From: Didymodactylos carnosus
Lineage: Eukaryota; Rotifera; Eurotatoria; Philodinida; Philodinidae
DNA length: 27,428 nt
Direction of reading: 5' to 3'
Assembly (NCBI GenBank): GCA_905250885.1
Contig: CAJNOQ010001925.1
Location: 1-27,428 of the forward strand
The notes beneath the pieces are model-generated. The model worked only from the letters and a program-made list of their open reading frames with translations. It did no database searches and was not told the origin of the DNA. Both the position numbers and the translations under genes were made by a program. Below are positions 1-9,087 of the stretch, in pieces; position 1 is the stretch's first letter, and each line of letters starts with the position of its first letter.

Positions 1-770
1 AGGAATACAAATGTATAAAAGTCAAAACAATAAAAGAACTTTAACTTTGGATCGGATACAGGTCAATGTTCCATAACTCTACTGTCTTGACATCATGTTC
101 TCGATTTCAGCAACAAAGAACGAAGCAGATGTGACTACAGGATCCTATAAGAATCTTACAATAGAATTTTTTGACTTTGATGTGTTTCTACAAAACCTAC
201 AAGATTTTCGTAGCATCCTAAGGTAGAATCCTGTAAGATTGTTTGATTTGGGCTGCAATTAAGACAACACCTGAGGTAGATCTGATTGTATAACATTTTC
301 AATTTAAATATCTTCATAAAGAGACGCGAAATCAAATTTTTTTCATTCTTTTTATAATATACGTATACAGTAGTGTAAAAATATATTATCAGTTTGGTGG
401 CAAAAAACTTGAATTTTTCGAACGTATTCTTTATTGACTGAATTGTGATGAATATCACTCATTAATTTTTTGGACTAATTTTAAACGAGAGAAGTGACAT
501 TCCTCACTGTTCTCTGAATGGAATCGTCCCTTTTCAAAATTATGTCTGCTGCTTGTTCCTTATTATAAGGATGGCATTTATTTTCTTAGAAATAAAAAAT
601 AGAATTTGTTTGATATAAAATGTAAAACAGACACTCATTAATATAGTATAAAAAACAACAACGCAAAACGCAAATATGTATGGGAAAAAAGTTAAGCATT
701 TGACAAAAAACAAACACCTTGGTACTCACATACATATGCAAGAAACAAAACACAACAAAATTATTCTCAT
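1..770. other. AT-rich 3' flank of the BCKDHB gene
   Basis: No coding sequence is supported here. On the minus strand this is the 3' UTR and downstream flank of the E1-beta gene. AATAAA-like polyadenylation signals on that strand appear as TTTATT near 577 and 431. A loose inverted repeat (about 136-160 against 217-240, including aatcttaca paired with tgtaagatt) lies at the left. A 100-codon open frame in this stretch has the lysine, isoleucine and phenylalanine composition of translated AT-rich noncoding DNA. Confidence 0.6.
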
Positions 771-2320
771 TTAGTATGCCATTAAACGTTTAACACCATC
801 AAAACATTTCCATTTACTTGGAATATAAAATGTCTCATATGTGTGAGGTATTGGATGAACATCATAGCCGCATATACGTTCGATGGGTGCTTCCAAGTTA
901 AGAAAACATTCTTTCTAAAAAAAAAGGAACACACGAAAGAAGTTTAATAAAAAAAAATTTTGAAGTAGAGAACCTTACCATAACAGTCGCTGCTATCTCT
1001 GCACCCACTCCACCTGTTATTGGGGCTTCATGACTAATTAATAATTTTCCAGTTTTCACTACTGATTTACACACTGTATCTACATCCCAGGGTACGATTG
1101 TTCGCAAATCAATAAGTTCGCACGATATATTTTCTTTAGCAGCCATTTGTACAACTTCATGCAACACGTGCACTTGAGTGCCCCACGTCACCATTGTTAT
1201 ATCAGTGCCTAAATCGGTGGTAAAAGAACAAATGCTAAAAAGTAAGATTCAGTTTAGTATCCAATTACCTTCTGTCAATACTTCTGCTTTCGATAATGGA
1301 ATTGTATAATCTTTGATTGGTACATTTTCTTTTGCTGATCGATATAAAATCTTTGGCTCAAAAAATATACATGGATTATCATCTTTAATACATGATAGTA
1401 GTAATCCTTTTGCTTGAATTGCACCACGAGGAATAACAACCTAATAGTCATTATAATTTTACTCAAATTTACGCATACAGGCTATATTTTTGCATACTTT
1501 AATGCCCGGTGTATGAAGAAATTGTGCTTCGGGTGATTGTGAATGGTAGAGACCACCATGGCCAACTGCTCCCCAAGGTGCACGAATCGTTAACCGACCA
1601 CAGTCAAATAAATTTCCGGAACGATATCGATATTTTGATGCTTCATTCACAATCTGAATAACAACAAGAGAGAGTTTTTACGAAAGAATGCAACATCATT
1701 TGTAACTCACTTGATCGTAGGCCGGAAATATGTAATCTGCAAATTGAATTTCAGCGATTGCTGTTGCACCAGCGACAGCACATCCGATTCCGAAGCCAAC
1801 TATTCCTTGCTCTGATAATGGAGTGTTAAATACACGATCGGCCCCTAAAAACATGAGTATAAAAGCATTTTCAGTTATTAAAGAAACATCAAATCCGTGA
1901 GCGTCTTTTTATGTGAGCGAGGACAACTCTTCAAGCCATACCATATTTTTGTCTTAAATCTACTGTACAACGAAATACTCCACCAAATGCAACGTCTTCT
2001 CCAAACGCAACTAGAAACAGACGAAAAAACTAGCACGGTTCTTTGAATAAATAACATTTTTTGCAAGTATACTGGATGTATGATCATTTGCAAGGGTCAA
2101 ATCTATAGAATTTTGAACAGCCTGACATAGATTCATCTCTTTTGTTAGGCCTAAACGGAAAAAATGCTCATTATTCATTCCATTCAATGTAAATATTTTC
2201 TTTACCTAGAGATGCATCTGGTTGATCTTTCACGTATGTAAAGTGAACAACGTATCTTTTTGGCGTTACACATATTTCTTTACTAGCTTTTGAAATAATT
2301 CGTAAAAAGGTCAAATTCAT
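771..2320 (-). CDS. BCKDHB: 2-oxoisovalerate dehydrogenase (branched-chain 2-oxo acid dehydrogenase) E1 subunit beta, 8 exons
   Basis: This is the beta subunit of the alpha2-beta2 thiamine-diphosphate E1 of the mitochondrial branched-chain 2-oxo acid dehydrogenase complex, which decarboxylates the keto acids of valine, leucine and isoleucine in the matrix. Exons on the minus strand are 2320-2206, 2150-2073, 2010-1942, 1844-1711, 1653-1498, 1440-1269, 1208-979 and 914-771. All seven introns are GT-AG, 55-97 bp. The joined frame is 1098 nt, giving 365 aa against about 392 in human. Family landmarks run in order: [85 protein letters not shown] and the carboxy-terminal FYIPSKWKC. The N-terminus ([14 protein letters not shown]) is basic and hydroxylated, as expected of a mitochondrial presequence. 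The ATG at 2320 follows an in-frame TAG five codons upstream, which fixes the start. No disruption is seen. The call is by recalled family similarity, not a search. Confidence 0.96.
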
Positions 2321-2331
2321 GAATTGAAAAT

Positions 2332-2337
2332 TCTACA
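2332..2337 (-). promoter_or_regulatory. Possible splice acceptor just upstream of the BCKDHB start
   Basis: On the minus strand a pyrimidine-rich run ending in ctgtag lies directly before the start region, leaving only 12 nt of leader before the ATG. This fits either a 5'-UTR intron or a spliced-leader trans-splicing acceptor. Bdelloid rotifers are known to trans-splice. The sequence alone cannot separate the two. Confidence 0.35.
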
Positions 2338-2431
2338 GAAGATAAACAAACCAAAAGTGTTATTGTCATAGAAATAGAACAGTTCAAAGATCGCATATTG
2401 ACAAAGCTTCCATGATACAAACTCTTCTAAA

Positions 2432-2547
2432 CGTTTCTGGATACTTCTACAGATCGATCGCCTCCCTACCACTACCACCACTCACCCTCACCGCCGCTCA
2501 CTTTTAGCACTAGGGAGGTGGTCGATCTGTAGAAGAACCCGTTTCTG
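2432..2547. mobile_element. Short MITE-like element with 29-bp inverted termini and 8-bp direct repeats
   Basis: A 100-bp unit (2440-2539) has termini that pair as inverted repeats: 2440-2468, containing ttctacagatcgatcgcctc, against 2511-2539, containing gatctgtagaag. About 25 of 29 positions match. It is flanked on both sides by the same 8 bp, cgtttctg (2432-2439 and 2540-2547), which looks like a target-site duplication. The inner 40 bp is CA- and CC-rich and unlike the surrounding AT-rich DNA. No ORF fits. An 8-bp duplication suits hAT-, P- or Merlin-type transposases, so this would be a non-autonomous copy mobilised in trans. The superfamily is undetermined. Confidence 0.75.
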
Positions 2548-3339
2548 TAAACTACAAGATATAGATCCATCACTCAAACTAACGCAAAGCTGGGCTCATG
2601 TTATATTAACAACATGGTACTTTTCGAATAAATAGACGAGGCAGATCATGAAGAGAGAGTGATAGATGAATTTATTTCCGCCAAAATCTAAACTTTCTTT
2701 AAACTAAAAGACGTACTCTAAACCATCCAAATTATCCGTTTGCATCGAAGTTGATTGAGATAAGCTGCATTGAAATCGTCGTACAGTGAAAATATCGCCA
2801 TTATCACGTATTTTGTGCCTCTGCCTTCTTTCATTTACAAGTACCAATTGAAATAAAAGGATGACTTAAGTGAGCGACGTCCTATTCAAGCTACTTTCAT
2901 TCCATATACTGTACCTATACGCAACAGTTCGTTTACTTAAAATGTTTCGATTGTTTTTTTTTGTTAAACAAATCCTTTTTCCTACCAAATAAGGGATATT
3001 AAGGATAAACTATTGTATTCTTTATTCTCATACATAAAACACAAGGTAACGCTTGTCTACACTCGCTCGGTGTCTTGACTTTAGGAATTTATATCTGTGA
3101 ACGACCGTCCATCACTTCGAATCAAAGACATCGCTTCCACCTCCCTTTCATCGGTGTTCCCTAGGCACTATCCGAAATATAATATGAATTTTTCTGTGAT
3201 TTAATGCATAAGCTTCGTAATTTAATAGAATTCTAAAAGTTTTCTCGAGACCCTCCAAAGTATCCCGCAGGTCTAAAAATATTTTTTAATTCAAAACAAT
3301 GCTCACGCCTCCCTTTGGTCGACGTTCGCAGTCGGGATA
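2548..3339. other. Intergenic sequence between the MITE-like element and the LINE remnant
   Basis: No gene is recognised. The stretch is AT-rich with no long open frame on either strand. Two similar short segments (around 3136-3160 and 3303-3328, each with cctccctttsrtcg-like text) suggest an old small repeat, but they are too short to classify. The 5' limit of the LINE remnant falls near 3340, where the strongly pyrimidine-rich sequence begins. Confidence 0.5.
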
Positions 3340-5312
3340 GGTGAGAAACAGTGAAACAGTCTTCTTTATTTTCGGATCCTCGCAAGTTTTGGAGCTCTAT
3401 AAAAAAACTGTCTTCTTCTCACTCTTCTCTTCCTCAGTCTATGTTCCTAGGCTCCAAATCTGTTTCTACAGACACGGATAAAGCTAAACTCTTCAACTCT
3501 CATCTTTCTTCTTGCTATTCTTCTCTTCAGGGTCAAATTCCTCTCTCTGCCACTGTAGACTTGCCAAAGATGGATAAAAAGCTCGACTTCTCCGTGCGTG
3601 ATGTCGAAAATCTACTCCGGAAGTTCAATAAAAAGTCTACTGTTGGTATTGATGGAATCCCCTCCCCTCTTCCTTTCTCTCTTCGTGTGCTGACATCCTT
3701 TCACCTCATCTTCATTTCATCTTCCATCTGTGTCTCTCTTTTTGCAGTTTTCCTGCCCAATAGAAAATTGCACACGTTGTTCCTATTCATAAAAAAGGTA
3801 CTCTTGCTGGTATTTCTAGCTACCGTCCGGTTTCTCTTCTTTCTAAAGTATTTGAGTGTTTAATTTATAATTTTATTTTTTCTCATCTCACTAAGCATTT
3901 CTTCTTTGCAAATAAACAATTCGGTTTTCGCCCTAAACACTCTACTCTTGACGCCTTGTTATTTCTGTCTTCTACTGTTTCTAACTTCTGGAATGCTGGT
4001 GTAAAGTGTGTTGGTGTGTCTTTTGATTTCTTTAAAGCGTTTGACTCTGTCTCTCACTCTTTTCTGTTAAAAAAATTGTCGTGTTGTGGTGTGAATGACT
4101 GTTTACTCTCTCTCTCTTGTCATCTTACCTCTCCAATCGTTTACAGTGTGTGCGTGTGATTGAGTTTATCTCCTCTCCTTCTCCTGTTTCTTCTGGCGTA
4201 CCTCAAGGCAGTGTGCTTGTATTCGTGCTTGTATTTGTGCTTGTATCCGCTTTTATTTCTTATTTTTATTAATGACTTGCCTCTTTCTCTTCCATATAAT
4301 TGTGAAATCTGTCTTTTTGCGGATGATGTCTTTTTAATTGTACCTCTTTGTCCCTCGGATCCTTTTAATTTCTCTCATGTTCAAACCTGTATAAATTCTG
4401 TCTCAAATTGGTCTACTTCTAATCTCATGTCTCTCAATGTGTCTAAATGTTCTTGGCTTCCTTTTAGTTTCGATCCTTTCCCGTTTGTTTACAATCAGCT
4501 GTGTCTTAATAAAGTTCCTCTTTCCGTTGTGTTTTCTATTCGTTGTCTCGGAGTTCTTGTTTCGCACGATCTTAGGTGGAGTGAACATGCCAGAGACATT
4601 GCTCTTGCTTGTCGACGCAAGCTAGGCGCACTGAGCCGTGTCTTTGGACTCGCTCCGTCAGAAGTTCGGCGTCGAATCTATCTTTCTTCTATTCTTCCTA
4701 AACTTTTCGCTTTCCGTACTCGATTCTGTAAATAATCTCGTGTTATTTCTCGTAATTTTGACTATCGCTTTTCTAGCTCTTTACTTGTGTCACAACTTTC
4801 TCTTTCAAACGTCAAAATATTTTCGACTAATGCAGTTTTTCAAAATTTATCATCGTCTTAGTCTTCTTTCTATCTTTTACTCTATTCATCGTCCTCATTA
4901 CTCTTCCTCACGCTGTCATCATTCTAAATATGTTCGCATTCCAACCTCTGTCGATGGTTTTTCTTCTCAAACAGTTTTCTCTTCTTTTTACTATTCAACT
5001 ATTACTGACTAGAATAAACTTCCTGAGTCAGTTATTTGTTTTTCTTCATTAGCGTCTTTCAAAAAGGCACTAGTTCAGTATCTCTTACAGAAAAATATCA
5101 GCCGTGTTCCTAGTCATAATCAACTGGTATTGGTTGTTTCTCTAGAGTTATTTTATTTGTGTCTATCTTTTATTGTTACTTTTATATCCTCGTTGCATAT
5201 TCTAGTCTCTTTTTCTTTTCTTTTGTTTACTTCTGTTATTATTTTTAGTTTTATTTATTTATTTTATTTATTTTCTTTTTTTGTTTCCCTATCTCTTTTT
5301 ATTCTTGTCTGA
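3340..5312 (+). pseudogene. 5'-truncated, frameshifted non-LTR retrotransposon (LINE) reverse transcriptase remnant
   Basis: Fragments of a non-LTR reverse transcriptase can be followed in order across three frames. RKFWSSIKKL and STVGIDGIPS (3351-3660) precede the RT core. KIAHVVPIHKKG and YRPVSLLSKVFE follow, then FGFRPKHST (about 3920-3946), FDFFKAFD with the first catalytic Asp (about 4022-4045), and SYLSNRLQ leading to GVPQGS (4195-4212). The second catalytic pair is FADD at 4316-4327. A thumb-like LGVLVSHDLRWS and a distal NKLPESV with SLASFKKAL complete the order. At least three frame changes (about 3660-3690, 4104-4118 and 4213-4248) and in-frame stops (TAG at 3761 and 5010) show it is dead. 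No endonuclease domain is seen, so the copy is 5'-truncated. A T-rich tail with TTTATTTATT runs follows to about 5310, without a clean target duplication. Motif style suggests the Jockey/CR1/L2 group; the clade is unresolved. Confidence 0.88.
4213..4248 (+). repeat. Three tandem copies of a 12-bp unit inside the RT remnant
   Basis: Copies gtgcttgtattc, gtgcttgtattt and gtgcttgtatcc lie head to tail immediately after the GVPQGS motif. Related RTs normally read GSVLGPLLF at this point. The array replaces that junction and carries the frame change that puts the following FINDLP and FADD motifs in another frame. It is most simply explained as slippage after the copy died. Confidence 0.85.
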
Positions 5313-6882
5313 ATCATCGATATTACAGGTCATGGACCTTTGATAACTCTCGAGCAATTCGAAATAAACACTAGTTATTTTTTTATTTTTACTCTGTTTC
5401 TGATCGGTTTGCTATGATAGATCATCTATATTTTGCAAGTTTTATTATCCGTAGACAACTTTTTTGATATTATTAAATTGAGGCTGGTTTCTGGTGATAT
5501 CTATCTCCCAACTATAGAAAAAGTTTGCTTAGCTTTTTCAGTCATCTCTTGAATATTTTCTCGCTCGTGCGAAAAAAAATGTTCTTCTCTTGTGATTGGC
5601 TTATCGATGGGATATCTGGCAGCAATTTTTCGGTATTTTTCACACACAGGCAGACAACCATTTTATAAGATCTTAGAGTAAAATCAAGGAAATACTATGG
5701 TGGAGAATTCTCAAAAACGCTCCAATGCACCACAGGTATAACTCGAAATCCGATAAATAATTCACTATAGCACTCAGAAAGCTTTAGAAGAGTTTCGAGA
5801 AACCTAGTGCATAAAATCGAAAGTTGAGTGCTCGAACCTGAACTACATCATATTTTTTTTTGATTTTTATGATTTAAAATTAGTACGTATCATCATCGTA
5901 CTGGCCTTTATCAAACGACAAGTAACTGTGCTTACAAATTAGTGATTATCCACTGCACTGAGAAAAAGTGTGGTAGTTCTTAAATACCATGCAAAAATAA
6001 TGAAACAAAGCGATGAATGAATATGAATAGATTTTCGAGAGAATATGTAGGTGTCTAAGACTAGAGAAATTTTCTGGTAATTCCGCTGAATTTTCTTCTA
6101 GAAAGCTTTGAGAGGAGTCTCTGAGAACTTGATTTTAGAGTATGATTGGCTAGAATAAAAGTTGTGCAGTTGATACGTCATTTTTTGCTTTAGAAAGGAT
6201 CAACATGGTAAAACAATAGCTTAAATCATTTCTGAGCTAGTAGTTGTGAACTGGTTCTATCATTATTGAGGAATGTATATATTATATATAATCGTTCACA
6301 GCTGTTCGACAAATTTTCCCACTTGAATAATGAACAGCATGTTTAACCTAATATTTGTTGCTAAGTAACTAATCTATAGATGTAATAATTGATCAGTTAT
6401 TGATACTCATAAAATACTTTCATTATCTATTCCTTTGTATTTAACTATCTCTGCGAATCATTTCTTATAGGACGAACTATATAAATAGTATTTTGTCCTT
6501 CTGTTATGTTAAGTTCATCGAGAGCACAACTCAGCATGACATCACTCATTCAACATCTCTGTGCCATAATCAAAAATCTGATTAAAATCTCATTCTAGAG
6601 ATAAATTTATTTATACTGCTTTCACATTGGAAAAAGAGAAATTTTTCAACAAAAACGTAAAAATGAAAGCGAATACAATACAATTATAAATAGAGGAAGA
6701 TTGAGTTTTGAAAAAACATATAGATATATACGATGAATACACAGCAGGGCAATGAGAGAGAAAAACGTCGAAAGCATTTACATCACAGCATCACGTACAA
6801 TACTAAACAAAAAAAAATATTCATTTACAAAAACAACAAACAATATTGATTAACATCATTGTCAACAGTATTTTTATCTTCA
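5313..6882. other. Intergenic region with the 3' end of the 184-aa gene
   Basis: No gene is recognised between the LINE tail and the next coding region. The right part (about 6600-6882) is probably the 3' UTR of the minus-strand gene that stops at 6883. TTTATT on the plus strand at about 6606 would read AATAAA on the transcript. Two distantly similar segments (about 5775-5803 and 6099-6127, both starting agaaagcttt) hint at a decayed direct repeat. Confidence 0.5.
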
Positions 6883-7437
6883 CTAATTTGTCGTTCCATG
6901 TTCAATTAAAACTTCTTGACCATCATCGGTCAAATGAGAAATGGCATTTGGATCATCAGCTAATTTAATGAGATCAACAATTTCTCCTTTTTCATATGGT
7001 ATTTCAAGAAAACTATCAGATTTTTTCATAAATGATGGTGAACGAATTGGACTTCTTGTACCAGTTGGCGATTTATCACCTGTCTTCTGATGTTGTTCAT
7101 CTGATTGTTGTTGTTCAAACGAATGATGATTATTGTGTGTTTGCGAAAGAGATGTAGATGTATGATTGGACGTATCTGACGATGATTGTTGATTTAAAAT
7201 AACGCATGATGGATCAGCATCAATTGAAAAACGTTTTGATATAGGATATTGTGGATGTCTTTCAAAACTTGTTTGAGTCGATAAAATTTTTGTTAATTTC
7301 TTTTGATTACTAGAGGCTACAGCTGCTGATATTGTTTTTTTTTGAAATTGTTCAGATGATGATGGACCAGATAATGGTTTTTGATTAAATTCTCCAGAAA
7401 CAACTAATTTTGGCGTGGCTGCAGACGAACCCGCCAT
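6883..7437 (-). CDS. Hypothetical 184-aa low-complexity protein, single exon
   Basis: I do not recognise this protein. The frame opens with MAGSSAATPKLVVSGEF and is uninterrupted for 185 codons. An in-frame TAA seven codons upstream fixes the ATG at 7437. The protein is rich in Ser, Gln, His and Thr. A Q/H/S-rich stretch spans about residues 80-125, and then comes a basic, proline-directed patch (SPTGTRSPIRSPSF, about 129-142) resembling kinase target sites. The tail is acidic and may be helical (GEIVDLIKLADD, then GQEVLIEHG). There is no signal peptide, membrane segment or catalytic motif. The composition suggests a mostly disordered regulatory or scaffold protein, which is inference only. 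The clean start, the absence of stops and third-position AT richness like the neighbouring genes support a real gene over chance. It stands alone, with several kilobases of noncoding DNA upstream. Confidence 0.72.
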   Translation of the reverse strand: MAGSSAATPKLVVSGEFNQKPLSGPSSSEQFQKKTISAAVASSNQKKLTKILSTQTSFERHPQYPISKRFSIDADPSCVILNQQSSSDTSNHTSTSLSQTHNNHHSFEQQQSDEQHQKTGDKSPTGTRSPIRSPSFMKKSDSFLEIPYEKGEIVDLIKLADDPNAISHLTDDGQEVLIEHGTTN

Positions 7438-9032
7438 ATTCAAAAAATAACTCACTTATGAGACTGTAATAGATCTGTTTTCTTGATATATACTAAAAAG
7501 CAAAAAAAAAAAAGAATAAGAATATCAAGGAGACATGAACACACACACACACACACATAAATAATCAAAACACATATCAAAAAACATAAATAAACTTTCA
7601 GTGTTACAAAAATAATGCTACTGTCTCTATCAATATCTAATATGACAACACAAGCAGGTCAATTTAAACCCTATTCGTTCGTAACTTTTTTTCTTCTTAT
7701 AAATAGCTGCGGGTCTCTAAGACGTCATTAGTATAGTTTCTAGAATAAACGGAAATTACTTATTTAGTCTGCCGCTAAAGTCTTTTTTTCTCATCTTTAG
7801 AAATAAATAAGAGACCAAAAAACAAGATTTTTCTCTAATGAAAGAATATAAGGAAATATCGTCTTATTCTTTTAATGAAATTTGTGTCATAACAATTTAC
7901 ACAATGAGAATGATAAAATTTTTAAAAGGATGACTTTTAGAATGTAAACAAGAAAAAAGATTCTTCTTCAAATATGTATAGAAATAATGTCGACTAGTTG
8001 ATTGAGATGGACGGAAGCTCAAAGTCAACATGTTAGTCGCACGAAAAGTCTCATCTTCTTTTTTTTTTATTGCTAAAATTAGGAAAGAGCGCGAAAAAAA
8101 AACATACTTTCATCTGAATAGTTTTGTAATTGTTTAGATTTCTATTATCAGAGATTATAGAAAATATAACAAAATTTTGATTTTTTTCACTTAAAAAAAT
8201 CAACTTTTAACCTATAAAACATATCATCAATTCTTAATTCAACATCAAAGACAATATTATATTATGCCCATCTTGTATTTACTTGGCTTGCGTGTATAAG
8301 AAAAAATTATCCTAATCTTTAATTCATAGGTTTAGTATTCGACTTGTCATGTTGTTTTGTGTTTTACATTCTTTCCGGTCTATCCTAATCTCTATTTCAA
8401 CTCAAAAATCGATCATACGTATATGTGCTGATGTGTTAAACTATTAACATTTAACTAAAACATGAATTGATGATTTTTCATGCGAATATAAAAAGGAAGC
8501 ACAAATAGCCTTTTTAGCTTTATTTATTTAGAATTGACAGATTTCTTTATCTATCAGTTGAAGAAATGTTGACATCAATATATATTTAATTTTGATGTTC
8601 TGTTCTTTTGTATTAACAGCTTTTTAATGAGATACGACAAACAGACTAATTGAATCATAGGTTAACTCAAACTTTGCTACGCACTCTTATAACTTGTGTA
8701 AAAAATGTGCTCGATCTCTAATTTAGTCTAGCATATTTACCAATGTTGTATCATTATTTCTAGGGTTTTGTCTTTTTTTGATATATCTTTCAACTCTAAA
8801 TTCATAAAACTATTAAGATATAAATATCGACATCTACATTCTCTTCTTCTGCAATCAAAAAATAATAATTAATAACTTTTGAGAATTCTTGTATGTTGTG
8901 TGTTGTGTTCATGGAAATTAAATTTGTGCATAACGTTTCAAAATAAAGAAAAAAAAGAAAATCACTAATCAGGAATAATATTGTTTTATTACCTAACCGT
9001 AATGACTAAACGAACATTTTTTTTTCTTCTTT
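7438..9032. other. Upstream region of the 184-aa gene, AT-rich, no gene seen
   Basis: This holds the 5' flank of the minus-strand gene. On that strand an acceptor-like tctattacag ends at 7464, 26 nt before the ATG, so the leader may be spliced. An AC microsatellite lies at about 7538-7557. The rest is AT-rich with many T and A homopolymers and no coding signal on either strand. Confidence 0.5.
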
Positions 9033-9087
9033 AAAAACAACGTTTATTATATAATCCTTCAAACTAATAAAAATAAACGTTGTTTTT
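9033..9087. repeat. Perfect 16-bp inverted repeat with a 23-bp loop
   Basis: The arm aaaaacaacgtttatt at 9033-9048 is exactly complementary to aataaacgttgttttt at 9072-9087. It lies in otherwise featureless AT-rich DNA, inside a chance minus-strand open frame. It could be a hairpin, a small MITE or a chance product of composition, although the shared acaacgt core is not simple A/T sequence. Confidence 0.8.

Noticed and set aside
156-458. 100-codon open frame on the minus strand
   Set aside because: Lys/Ile/Phe/Tyr-rich translation of AT-rich 3' flank with no motif, lying downstream of the BCKDHB stop.
1878-2093. 71-codon open frame on the minus strand
   Set aside because: Wrong-frame reading through two BCKDHB exons and their introns.
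4403-4588. Minus-strand open frame inside the LINE remnant
   Set aside because: Shadow of the plus-strand RT frame.
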